From an uncultured Chitinophagaceae bacterium (GTDB lineage Bacteria > Bacteroidota > Bacteroidia > Chitinophagales > Chitinophagaceae), in contig CAMLEM010000062.1 of the NCBI GenBank assembly GCA_946479005.1, positions 1 through 7,975 on the forward strand: a stretch of DNA of 7,975 nt, in the 5' to 3' direction. Below, one piece after another: positions 1 through 6,229 of the stretch. The notes under the pieces are model-generated. The model saw only the letters and a program-made list of their open reading frames with translations. It had not been told where the DNA came from and did no database searches. The position numbers were made by a program, and so were the translations under genes. Every line of letters starts with the position of its first letter. Within the stretch, counting starts at the first letter, position 1.

Positions 1-570
1 CGCGCCCGCTGCTACGATGCCTGCAGCATTCTCAAGGGTAACGCCTCCATCGATCTCGATGAGCGTCTTCAATCCCTTTTCATCGATCATCCTGCGAAGC
101 TCCTTGATCCTGGCAATGGTTTGATGAATGAATTTTTGCCCCCCGAAGCCAGGGTTCACGCTCATCAGGCAAACCAGGTCAATATCGTGCAGCACATCAG
201 CCAGTAAATGCACGGGAGTGTGGGGGTTCAATGCCACCCCGGCCTTCATCCCCAATGAATGGATCTGCTGGAGATTCCTGTGCAGGTGTGGGCAGGCCTC
301 ATAATGAACCGACAGGTTATCCGCGCCTGCGTTCTTGAATTGTTCCGCATATTTCTCCGGTTCCAGGATCATCAGGTGCACATCACAGGTTTTCTTCGTT
401 GCCTTGCGAAAGAACTCCACGATCATCGGCCCGAAGCTGATATTGGGAACAAAACGTCCGTCCATCACATCCAGGTGATACCAATCGGCCTCGCTTTCAT
501 TCAGCATTTTGCATTCAGTACCGAGGTCGAGGAAATTCGCGGAAAGAAGGGAGGGGGCAACGATGGGCAT
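1..570 (-). CDS. rpe: Ribulose-phosphate 3-epimerase, 3' end cut by window edge
   Basis: Cytosolic TIM-barrel enzyme that interconverts ribulose 5-phosphate and xylulose 5-phosphate in the pentose phosphate pathway. The reverse strand reads 190 uninterrupted codons from an ATG at 570-568 to the window edge; the family is usually about 215-220 residues, so roughly 25-30 C-terminal residues are missing. The start is supported by the family-typical N-terminus MPIVAPSLLSANF. Visible hallmarks are HLDVMDG (metal ligand H32, catalytic D34), VHLM with metal ligand H65, the phosphate-side SVNPGFGGQKF at 137-147, and IEIDGG with the second catalytic Asp, D174. The final visible residues, AGIVAAGA, lead into the phosphate-binding end of the barrel. 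It starts 29 bases after the stop of the TPR lipoprotein gene on the same strand, so co-transcription is possible, although a weak -7-like element lies in the gap. No anomaly is visible in the part present. Confidence 0.97.
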   Translation of the reverse strand, partial: MPIVAPSLLSANFLDLGTECKMLNESEADWYHLDVMDGRFVPNISFGPMIVEFFRKATKKTCDVHLMILEPEKYAEQFKNAGADNLSVHYEACPHLHRNLQQIHSLGMKAGVALNPHTPVHLLADVLHDIDLVCLMSVNPGFGGQKFIHQTIARIKELRRMIDEKGLKTLIEIDGGVTLENAAGIVAAGA

Positions 571-584
571 AACTCGATTTTTGG

Positions 585-592
585 CGAAGGTA
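585..592 (-). promoter_or_regulatory. Weak -7-like element before rpe
   Basis: The reverse strand reads TACCTTCG, one mismatch from the Bacteroidota -7 consensus TAnnTTTG, with 14 bases between it and the rpe ATG. I see no TTG-type -33 element 19-21 bases upstream. It could allow rpe to be transcribed independently of the TPR gene, but an 8-base match is weak evidence. Confidence 0.25.
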
Positions 593-599
593 TTTATTT

Positions 600-1592
600 C
601 TACAACCTTCCTGCCGCTTCCTTTGCAATGGTGAATTCCGGATCAAGGCTATATGCCCGCTGGTAATTGAGCTTCGCTTCCTCTTTTTTTCCCTGCATCT
701 CCTGGCATCTTCCGATCCAGTAATACGCGTCGGCGAATTTGGGAGAAAGGGTCAGCGCAAGATTAAAACTGCGAAGCGCCTCTTCGATCCTTTTCTGGTC
801 GAGTAAAACCCTGCCTTTTTCAATGTAGGCATTGAGGTAGTAATAATTCCTGAGGATGGCCTCATCAAACATTTTAATGGCATTTTCCCTGTCATTGATG
901 TTTGCATAATAGATCCCCTTGAAATAAGCGGGCTCCGCGTGGAGATTCATCGAATCGGTGTCCTGCCTGATCAGCGAGTCGGCAAGCCGCAGCACCTTTG
1001 GATTTTTTGTCTCGGCATATTGGTGTGCCAGCTCATAATTCAGCTCCACATCGAAAGGCGCGTACCGGTATGCTTTTTCAAGCGTCGCGATCGCTTCATC
1101 CGGTTTGCTCAGCCTTTGAAGAAGATCGGCCCGGAATTTCAAAACATCCACCTGCCGGGGCTCAATGGCAAGGATCTCATCGCAAAGCTTTAAGGCCTCC
1201 CCCAGCTTCCCGCTGAGATCATAAGCTCTCGCCAGGCTCAGCTTCAGCATCAGGCTTCCCGGGATGTCGCGAATGGCGCCCTGCAGGAATAGAATGGCAG
1301 AGTCTGGCTTTTTCTCCTGTAAAATGGTCCCCACTCCCAGGGCATAGGATTCCGTTTTTTTCAGGTCCCAGGCCTTCCGGAAATCCAGGAGGGCAGGCTC
1401 AGGAAGGTTATTGGTGTTCAAAAGCACCGCCCGCCTGAAATAAAGCGCGTCATTGCCGGGATCTTTTTCGATGCTGTCGCTTAAAGCGGCAAAAGGAGGG
1501 CGGGTCAAAATGTCCTTGTAAGCGGATTCCTCGGTATCGTCATTACACGCAGAAATCAACAATAACAGCACCAGGGGAAAGAACAGTTTCAT
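600..1592 (-). CDS. TPR-repeat lipoprotein
   Basis: Protein of 330 residues made almost wholly of tetratricopeptide repeats behind a lipoprotein signal peptide. The N-terminus MKLFFPLVLLLLISAC ends in a lipobox (LISAC) with the lipidated cysteine at C16, followed by acidic N-D-D, so it should be anchored in the envelope facing the periplasm or surface. About seven to eight TPR units of 34 residues run from about residue 48 to 321; good examples are 114-147 (ARAYDLSGKLGEALKLCDEI), 148-181, 220-253, 254-287 and 288-321. There are no catalytic motifs, so a protein-protein scaffold role is inferred from the family. The ATG at 1592-1590 gives an ideal signal peptide. The gene is divergent from the TolB-like lipoprotein gene and lies 29 bases before rpe. 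The specific partner is unknown. TPR lipoproteins of this kind are common in Bacteroidota and are usually annotated only as 'tetratricopeptide repeat protein'. Confidence 0.93.
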   Translation of the reverse strand: MKLFFPLVLLLLISACNDDTEESAYKDILTRPPFAALSDSIEKDPGNDALYFRRAVLLNTNNLPEPALLDFRKAWDLKKTESYALGVGTILQEKKPDSAILFLQGAIRDIPGSLMLKLSLARAYDLSGKLGEALKLCDEILAIEPRQVDVLKFRADLLQRLSKPDEAIATLEKAYRYAPFDVELNYELAHQYAETKNPKVLRLADSLIRQDTDSMNLHAEPAYFKGIYYANINDRENAIKMFDEAILRNYYYLNAYIEKGRVLLDQKRIEEALRSFNLALTLSPKFADAYYWIGRCQEMQGKKEEAKLNYQRAYSLDPEFTIAKEAAGRL

Positions 1593-1642
1593 AATTTAAA
1601 GCTGGGAATGTATGACAGATAGCTGACAAGTCTCTACATAAA

Positions 1643-1650
1643 CGAAAATA
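1643..1650 (-). promoter_or_regulatory. Putative -7 element for the TPR lipoprotein gene
   Basis: The reverse strand reads TATTTTCG, one mismatch from TAnnTTTG, preceded 19 bases upstream by TTTT, which partly matches a TTTG -33 element. There are 50 bases to the ATG of the TPR gene. It shares its TA (1649-1650) with the -7 element of the divergent gene. Support is by motif only. Confidence 0.3.
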
Positions 1651-1656
1651 CCTTTG
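1649..1656 (+). promoter_or_regulatory. Putative Bacteroidota -7 promoter element for the TolB-like gene
   Basis: TACCTTTG is an exact match to the TAnnTTTG -7 consensus of Bacteroidota primary sigma factors and lies 21 bases before the ATG at 1678. That implies a very short leader of roughly 15 bases. No TTG is present 19-21 bases upstream, so the -33 half is not recognisable. Confidence 0.45.
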
Positions 1657-1677
1657 CATCCGCTGCATTAAAATAAT

Positions 1678-2778
1678 ATGAAAAAGTATTCCACCTACAG
1701 TTTTTTCGCTTTCCTGGCGATTGTCGCCATTGCCTGCAAAGGAAGCCAGGCCTCCACGAGCACGACCGCTACAGACACCCTGGTTTACCCGGAAGAGACC
1801 CATTTCAAAAATATACAGCAACTCACTTTTGGAGGTGATAATGCGGAAGCTTATTGGAGCTATGACAGTAAAATGCTGGTCTTCCAGCGCACCAGCGCTA
1901 AGGACGGCATTCCCTGCGACCAGATCTATGTGGGAAAGGTTCCCAAAAAGCCCGGCGACAGGTTCGAATATAAGCGTGTCAGCACAGGAAAGGGACGTAC
2001 CACCTGCGCCTTTTTCACACGGGATAACAAACATATCATTTATGCCTCCACCCACCTGGGGTCAGAAGCCTGCCCGCCGGTGCCCGACCGGGCAAAATAT
2101 GGCAACCGCTACATCTGGCCTCTGTATGAAAGCTTTGATATTTTTATGGCCGACCTCGATGGAAAGATCGTAAAGCAGCTCACTCACGCGAAAGGTTACG
2201 ATGCAGAGGCCACGCTCAGCCCCGATGGGAAAAAAATGGTCTATACCAGTGATAAGGATGGCGACCTCGAATTATACATTATGGACCTGGAGAGCGGTGC
2301 AGAAAAACGCATTACACATACGGTCGGTTATGATGGAGGCGCCTGGTTCAGTCCCGATGGGACCAAGCTGATCTGGAGAGCCTCCCGCCCGAAAACGGAG
2401 GCGGAAATAAAGGAATATAAGGACCTGCTCGGAGAGCATATGGTCGCTCCGACCAATATGGAAGTGTTCATTTCCAATGCGGATGGCAGCAACCAGCGCC
2501 AGGTCACTTCCTTTGGACAGGCCAACTGGGCCCCCAGCTATATGCCGGATAGTAAACGCATCATTTTTGCTTCAAACCACGAATACAAGAGAGGATTCCC
2601 GTTTAACCTTTATACCATCGATGAGGATGGAACAGATCTTCGGAAGATCAGCCGCGACAAAGGTTTTGATGCTTTCCCGATGTTCTCTCCCGACGGGAAG
2701 AAGATCGTTTTTTGCAGCAACCGGAACAATGGCGGTACCCGGGATACAAATATTTTTGTGGCTGACTGGGAAGAATAG
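1678..2778 (+). CDS. TolB-like (PD40/WD40-like) beta-propeller lipoprotein
   Basis: Exported lipoprotein of 366 residues that is essentially one six-bladed TolB-type propeller. The signal peptide MKKYSTYSFFAFLAIVAIAC gives a lipidated cysteine at C20, followed by a Ser/Thr-rich linker (about 23-34). PD40 repeats then follow: a degenerate blade around 46-70 (QQLTFGGDNAEAYWSYD), one near 104-160, then clear ones at 176-203 (ATLSPDGKKMVYTSDKDGD), 221-236 (AWFSPDGTKLIW), 286-320 (PSYMPDSKRIIFAS) and 332-363 (FPMFSPDGKKIVFCSNRN). The family contains TolB and many Bacteroidota surface proteins; such propellers bind proteins or glycans and here carry no catalytic domain. It is not tolB itself, since the TolB N-terminal domain and the tol-pal gene neighbourhood are absent. 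The ATG at 1678 is chosen for the intact signal peptide and its position after the TACCTTTG element. The partner is unknown. Confidence 0.93.
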   Translation: MKKYSTYSFFAFLAIVAIACKGSQASTSTTATDTLVYPEETHFKNIQQLTFGGDNAEAYWSYDSKMLVFQRTSAKDGIPCDQIYVGKVPKKPGDRFEYKRVSTGKGRTTCAFFTRDNKHIIYASTHLGSEACPPVPDRAKYGNRYIWPLYESFDIFMADLDGKIVKQLTHAKGYDAEATLSPDGKKMVYTSDKDGDLELYIMDLESGAEKRITHTVGYDGGAWFSPDGTKLIWRASRPKTEAEIKEYKDLLGEHMVAPTNMEVFISNADGSNQRQVTSFGQANWAPSYMPDSKRIIFASNHEYKRGFPFNLYTIDEDGTDLRKISRDKGFDAFPMFSPDGKKIVFCSNRNNGGTRDTNIFVADWEE

Positions 2779-2787
2779 GGTTTTTAA

Positions 2788-2795
2788 TATTTTCG
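2788..2795 (+). promoter_or_regulatory. Putative -7 element for the propeller-caspase gene
   Basis: TATTTTCG, one mismatch from TAnnTTTG, lies in the 59-base spacer between the TolB-like stop and the caspase-gene ATG, 42 bases before that ATG. If used, transcription would begin near 2800, at the base of the hairpin at 2798-2820. No convincing -33 element is visible. Confidence 0.3.
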
Positions 2796-2797
2796 TG

Positions 2798-2820
2798 TTC
2801 ACGGATATTTCATCCGTGAA
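2798..2820 (+). other. Perfect 9-bp stem-loop in the leader of the caspase gene
   Basis: The arms TTCACGGAT (2798-2806) and ATCCGTGAA (2812-2820) are perfectly complementary around the 5-base loop ATTTC. It starts 19 bases after the TolB-like stop and ends 17 bases before the next ATG. There is no T-tract after it, so it does not look like a standard intrinsic terminator. It may be a 5'-end mRNA stabiliser, a factor-aided terminator, an operator-like palindrome, or a processing site between two co-transcribed genes. Confidence 0.6.
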
Positions 2821-2837
2821 ATAAATCTGCCACCCCG

Positions 2838-5800
2838 ATGAAGAAAGCAGCCCTCTGCCTCTCCCTTTTTTTATCTTTTTTTCAAATCGCCCGTACACAG
2901 TCCGTTTCTTTTGAGATACAGGCTGGACTCTCTTCCTCCATCCGGAAGATCCTCCCGATTCCCGGCCGCGTTTGTATCGCCACGGTACAGGGTGACCTCG
3001 TGCTTTGGGATCCTTCCCGCAACAGGATCGATTCCAGGCTTAACCTGGAAGAGGAGATCTATGATCTCGCTTTGCTCCCGGATCAAAAAAGGATCGCCGT
3101 TTCCACCCCTTCAAAGGTGATCTTTTATGACGCGGAGTCGGGAATACTGGATGAGATAGATTTTTATTCCTGTGAGAACCCCACCGCGCTTTTCTCAGGG
3201 GAAAGCACACTGTTCGTAGCAACCCGCCATTTTTTCCTGGAGCTCGATATAAAGGGATCGGAACCCCGACCCCTCCGGCGCATACCCAAAAGAGATGATC
3301 CTACCTATAGCTTCCGCACCAGGGGCGACAGGATCCTCGAAGCAAGCAACCTGGGCTTTCACATTTATCCTCTTACCGCCGAGGAAGCAGAGCCTGATGA
3401 AAATGAGATCCCCTCGCTGGACACTTCTTCCCTCGACTCCGGGGAGGAGCCCGTTGAGCAGGCGGTCAGCCTTTTGGCCAGCTTCGACCAGTTCAATACC
3501 GGGTGGTATGCACATTGCTGGGATGAGGCCAATGACAGGCTCTATTTTCCCAGCGAGGCAAATCTGCTGGTGATCGATTTTTCAAAAGCAACTTTAAAGG
3601 CGGAGCTGATCTTCACAGGAAAGGAAAGAGAAGACTATATAACCGGCCTTGCAAGGGTGGAAGGTCATTTATTTATGGGAAACAGGTTTGGTTTCCTTTA
3701 CCGGTTCCATTCATCCGGGGCAAAAGGACCTGGCCAACCCATAAGAACAGCAACCCGCTCTGTCACTCATCTCGCCGGCCTTTCCGGCCTGCTCACCGTG
3801 GGAGATTTCTACGGGAATATTTCATTGTGTGATCCGGCGGATCTGAAAACCATTCTTTCCCTGATTGATGAGTCAACGCCCGCCATCAACGGGGTTTACC
3901 TCGATGGAAGGAAGAGAATGGTCACCACCCACAAGGATCCTTCGGGGGCTTACCTAACGGTATGGGATATCCGAACGGCGTCACTGGTAAAAAAACAGCG
4001 TTTTCTTACCCAGCAGTTGATAGGCGTTCAGTTTTCCGGCGACTCCATCAGGACCCTCCACGCCGACGGGGCTTCTTACCGGATCGGGCCGTTGATGGAT
4101 ACCTTCCTTGTAAATCCTCCCCTCGTCGCTTATGAACCGGCATTCGGGATGAGCCTCCCTGAAAAGGATCCGATGCTCCGGATCCAGGCTTCAAGAATGG
4201 AATTGCGGGAAGCCCTTTTGTCACCGGGTACTTACAAGTGGAAGGATAAGGATTCGGGTGCTGATGTGATCTATACGGTTCCACCCGGTTCCCCCGGCTG
4301 CGGGTCAATGCCTCCCTATGAACAGGTGCAGAAGATCTTTCGTGAAACAGGTATCATCGATTACCTCGGCAACTGGGACCTGATGGACCAGGACATATTC
4401 TTTATGAAAGCCTGTCGCAGTACAGAAGAGGCCTTCCTGCAGCTGCTGGAAAAAAATAAGATCCCGGCCGATGTGGGGCTCCGGTTTTACAAACGTTTAA
4501 GATCTCCTTCTCTTCCCAAACTTTCGGTCATTGGCCAGGGAAGGGATACTGTTTTTTCCGTCACGAAAAAAGACCTGCAGTACCTGGCCTTTCACCCGGA
4601 ATTGGGTCAATGGATCCTGTTCTATCCCGATTCGGTGTTGATCATTGATGTGAAAACAAAGGAAAGGAGGGAGCTAATGATCTCAGCGCTCCCGGTATTC
4701 TTCCATTATGCGTTGACGGATTCGCTGCTGGCCATCGCCTCAGTGCAAAAGTCAACGTTATACGATCTGAAGCGGCCGGGGAACCGAACTGCCTGGCTGG
4801 GCTTTGGTACCGACCAGTACCTCGTGCACAACAGGGATGGCTATTACCGTCTCAAAGGAAGATCTAACAAGCTGGCGGGATTTGAGGAAAACGAAATGAA
4901 GGACCTTGCTTATTTCGATCTGAAATACAACCGGCCCGATATCGTGGTGGCTGAGCTCATTGGAGAGAAATCGGCTGAAGCGCTGGCGTTCCGGGCCGCA
5001 GTTGAAAAAAGAAAGGTTCGAACGGGTGGTAAACAGCCGGTATGGATGGACTCCCGGGTGGCATACGAATGGCCTCTCTATGTAAAGAGTGGCTCCATTC
5101 CAATTCCCAACTCCAAAATTCCAAATTCCAAATCCCAACTCAGCATTTGGGTGAACGGAACGCTCGAAAAGGGCCATTTGAAGGAGATCCTCCTTTCCCC
5201 GGGGTTGAACAAGGTGGATCTCCGGGAAAGCAGCCGCCGGGGCGACACGGTTTATTACAGCGACACAAGATTTGTTTATTCTCCCCTTTCTGCCGCTTCG
5301 CAACATCTTTATTTTGGAGCAGGCATCAATACTTATAGTGATTCGCGCCTCGATCTCCGGTATGCCGTTAAGGATATCAACGACATCTCATCCCGTTTAC
5401 TACAAAGCATTCCGGGAATTGAGGTGAAGACTTTATTCAATGAAAAGGCGAGCCAGGCCGGTTTCGCCGAATGGAGAAAAAGACTGGAGCAAACGACGGT
5501 GAATGATATCGTATTTATGTCCCTTTCCGGGCACGGTTACCTGGACGAAGATTCTTCCTTCCACTTTGCATCGGCAGGTTCCACGATGGATCAATATCAT
5601 TCAGCCATTTCCTACGACAGCCTGCTCTCCCTGTTGGACGCAGCGCCTGCGCGAAGGAAATTATTGTTCATTGATGCCTGCCATAGCGGGTTGACCGACA
5701 CTGAATCTGAAAGGGCGAAGCTGCCACCGGGGGTGACTGCCAAAACTCTCAGGAAGAAGCAGGATGGCGCCTCCTCAACGAAGGCGTTCCGGATGATGCA

Positions 5801-6086
5801 GGAGGAGTTCCTCGATCTCACAAAACATAACGGGACCATAGTGATCGCGGCGGCGGGTGGGGCCGAATTCGCCCTGGAAACCGCGGATCACCGGAATGGC
5901 CTGTTCACCTATGTCCTGATCAAAGGTTTGTTTGAAGGATTTGCTGATAAGGACAATGACAAACAAATAAGCACCACCGAGCTCCAGTATTACCTGGCAA
6001 AAGAAGTGGAACGTCTTTCCCTGGGAGGCCAGAAGCCCAGTACCAACCAGGATAACCAGGGGCTGGAATGGCTGATCCTGCAATGA
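2838..6086 (+). CDS. Secreted beta-propeller protein with C-terminal caspase-like (C14) peptidase domain
   Basis: Protein of 1082 residues. A Sec signal peptide (about 1-20, hydrophobic core LCLSLFLSFF) has no lipobox, so the mature protein is expected in the periplasm or outside. Residues about 25-430 form a degenerate WD40-like propeller (for example VQGDLVLWDPS at 50-60, LTVWDIRT at 373-380), interrupted by an acidic stretch at 182-206. Residues about 430-560 match nothing I recognise. A second propeller-like part (about 560-690) ends in DGYYRL and YNRPDIVV, segments typical of propeller-caspase fusions. A short beta-rich linker (about 740-815) precedes the C14 domain (about 823-1080). The catalytic dyad is intact: H899 in SLSGHG and C948 in FIDACHSG; the Asp two residues before the Cys matches the metacaspase/orthocaspase form, which generally prefers Arg or Lys at P1. 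The p10-like part carries AAAGGAEFALE and an EF-hand-like loop, D1037-x-D-x-D-x-Q-I-S-x-x-E1048. A basic linker (about 959-982) between the halves could be self-cleaved. Substrate unknown; cell-death or regulatory proteolysis is only family-based inference. Confidence 0.93.
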   Translation: MKKAALCLSLFLSFFQIARTQSVSFEIQAGLSSSIRKILPIPGRVCIATVQGDLVLWDPSRNRIDSRLNLEEEIYDLALLPDQKRIAVSTPSKVIFYDAESGILDEIDFYSCENPTALFSGESTLFVATRHFFLELDIKGSEPRPLRRIPKRDDPTYSFRTRGDRILEASNLGFHIYPLTAEEAEPDENEIPSLDTSSLDSGEEPVEQAVSLLASFDQFNTGWYAHCWDEANDRLYFPSEANLLVIDFSKATLKAELIFTGKEREDYITGLARVEGHLFMGNRFGFLYRFHSSGAKGPGQPIRTATRSVTHLAGLSGLLTVGDFYGNISLCDPADLKTILSLIDESTPAINGVYLDGRKRMVTTHKDPSGAYLTVWDIRTASLVKKQRFLTQQLIGVQFSGDSIRTLHADGASYRIGPLMDTFLVNPPLVAYEPAFGMSLPEKDPMLRIQASRMELREALLSPGTYKWKDKDSGADVIYTVPPGSPGCGSMPPYEQVQKIFRETGIIDYLGNWDLMDQDIFFMKACRSTEEAFLQLLEKNKIPADVGLRFYKRLRSPSLPKLSVIGQGRDTVFSVTKKDLQYLAFHPELGQWILFYPDSVLIIDVKTKERRELMISALPVFFHYALTDSLLAIASVQKSTLYDLKRPGNRTAWLGFGTDQYLVHNRDGYYRLKGRSNKLAGFEENEMKDLAYFDLKYNRPDIVVAELIGEKSAEALAFRAAVEKRKVRTGGKQPVWMDSRVAYEWPLYVKSGSIPIPNSKIPNSKSQLSIWVNGTLEKGHLKEILLSPGLNKVDLRESSRRGDTVYYSDTRFVYSPLSAASQHLYFGAGINTYSDSRLDLRYAVKDINDISSRLLQSIPGIEVKTLFNEKASQAGFAEWRKRLEQTTVNDIVFMSLSGHGYLDEDSSFHFASAGSTMDQYHSAISYDSLLSLLDAAPARRKLLFIDACHSGLTDTESERAKLPPGVTAKTLRKKQDGASSTKAFRMMQEEFLDLTKHNGTIVIAAAGGAEFALETADHRNGLFTYVLIKGLFEGFADKDNDKQISTTELQYYLAKEVERLSLGGQKPSTNQDNQGLEWLILQ
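5096..5140. repeat. In-frame degenerate AATTCCA tandem repeat inside the caspase gene
   Basis: About six imperfect 7-8 base units can be read in succession: CATTCC, AATTCCC, AACTCCA, AAATTCCA, AATTCCA, AATCCCA. The tract stays in frame and encodes a Pro-Asn-Ser-Lys-rich stretch with IPNSK repeated (residues about 753-766), between the propeller part and the beta-rich linker ahead of the caspase domain. Its A/T-rich monotony contrasts with the mixed codon use around it. Similar short AATTCCA-type repeat tracts occur, to my knowledge, mostly between genes in Bacteroidota genomes; here one has landed in a coding region without breaking it. Confidence 0.8.
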
Positions 6087-6119
6087 GCTTTTTGACGTTG
6101 AGTGCCCGGAAAAAAAACT

Positions 6120-6137
6120 TTTGTATTTCTTTGTATT
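6120..6137. repeat. Short direct repeat TTTGTATT x2 upstream of the metalloprotease gene
   Basis: TTTGTATT occurs at 6120-6127 and again at 6130-6137, one DNA helical turn apart, in the A/T-rich spacer between the caspase gene and the metalloprotease gene. It may be a regulator half-site pair or part of a promoter; no clean TAnnTTTG element is present in this spacer. Low complexity makes a chance origin possible. Confidence 0.3.
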
Positions 6138-6229
6138 GTCAATTGCCTTTACTGCGCTGAGCGATAGGAGTTGAAAACCAATCTGGAACGGTATTTGAGA
6201 AAGCAGCAATGAAAATTGATCCCGGCTGT

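Noticed and set aside
259..666. 135-codon open frame on the plus strand
   Set aside because: It lies antisense over rpe and the end of the TPR gene, whose reverse-strand translations match known families closely.
1543..2055. 170-codon open frame on the minus strand spanning the divergent region
   Set aside because: It overlaps both lipoprotein gene starts and their promoter region and has no recognisable protein features.
1678..2778. Identification as tolB of the Tol-Pal system
   Set aside because: The protein is a lipoprotein with only the propeller; the TolB N-terminal domain is absent and no tolA, tolQ, tolR or pal gene is nearby.
2798..2820. Hairpin as an ordinary intrinsic terminator of the TolB-like gene
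   Set aside because: No run of T follows the stem; the next bases are A/T mixed and then C-rich.
4758..5306. 182-codon minus-strand open frame within the caspase gene
   Set aside because: It is antisense to a continuous, well-supported protein; its repeated FGIWNFGVGNWN part is just the reverse reading of the AATTCCA repeat.
2838..6086. Caspase-like gene as part of a CRISPR-linked or gasdermin-type defence system
   Set aside because: No CRISPR array, Cas gene, gasdermin-like gene or nucleotide-signalling gene is in the window, and the signal peptide points to export rather than a cytoplasmic defence role.
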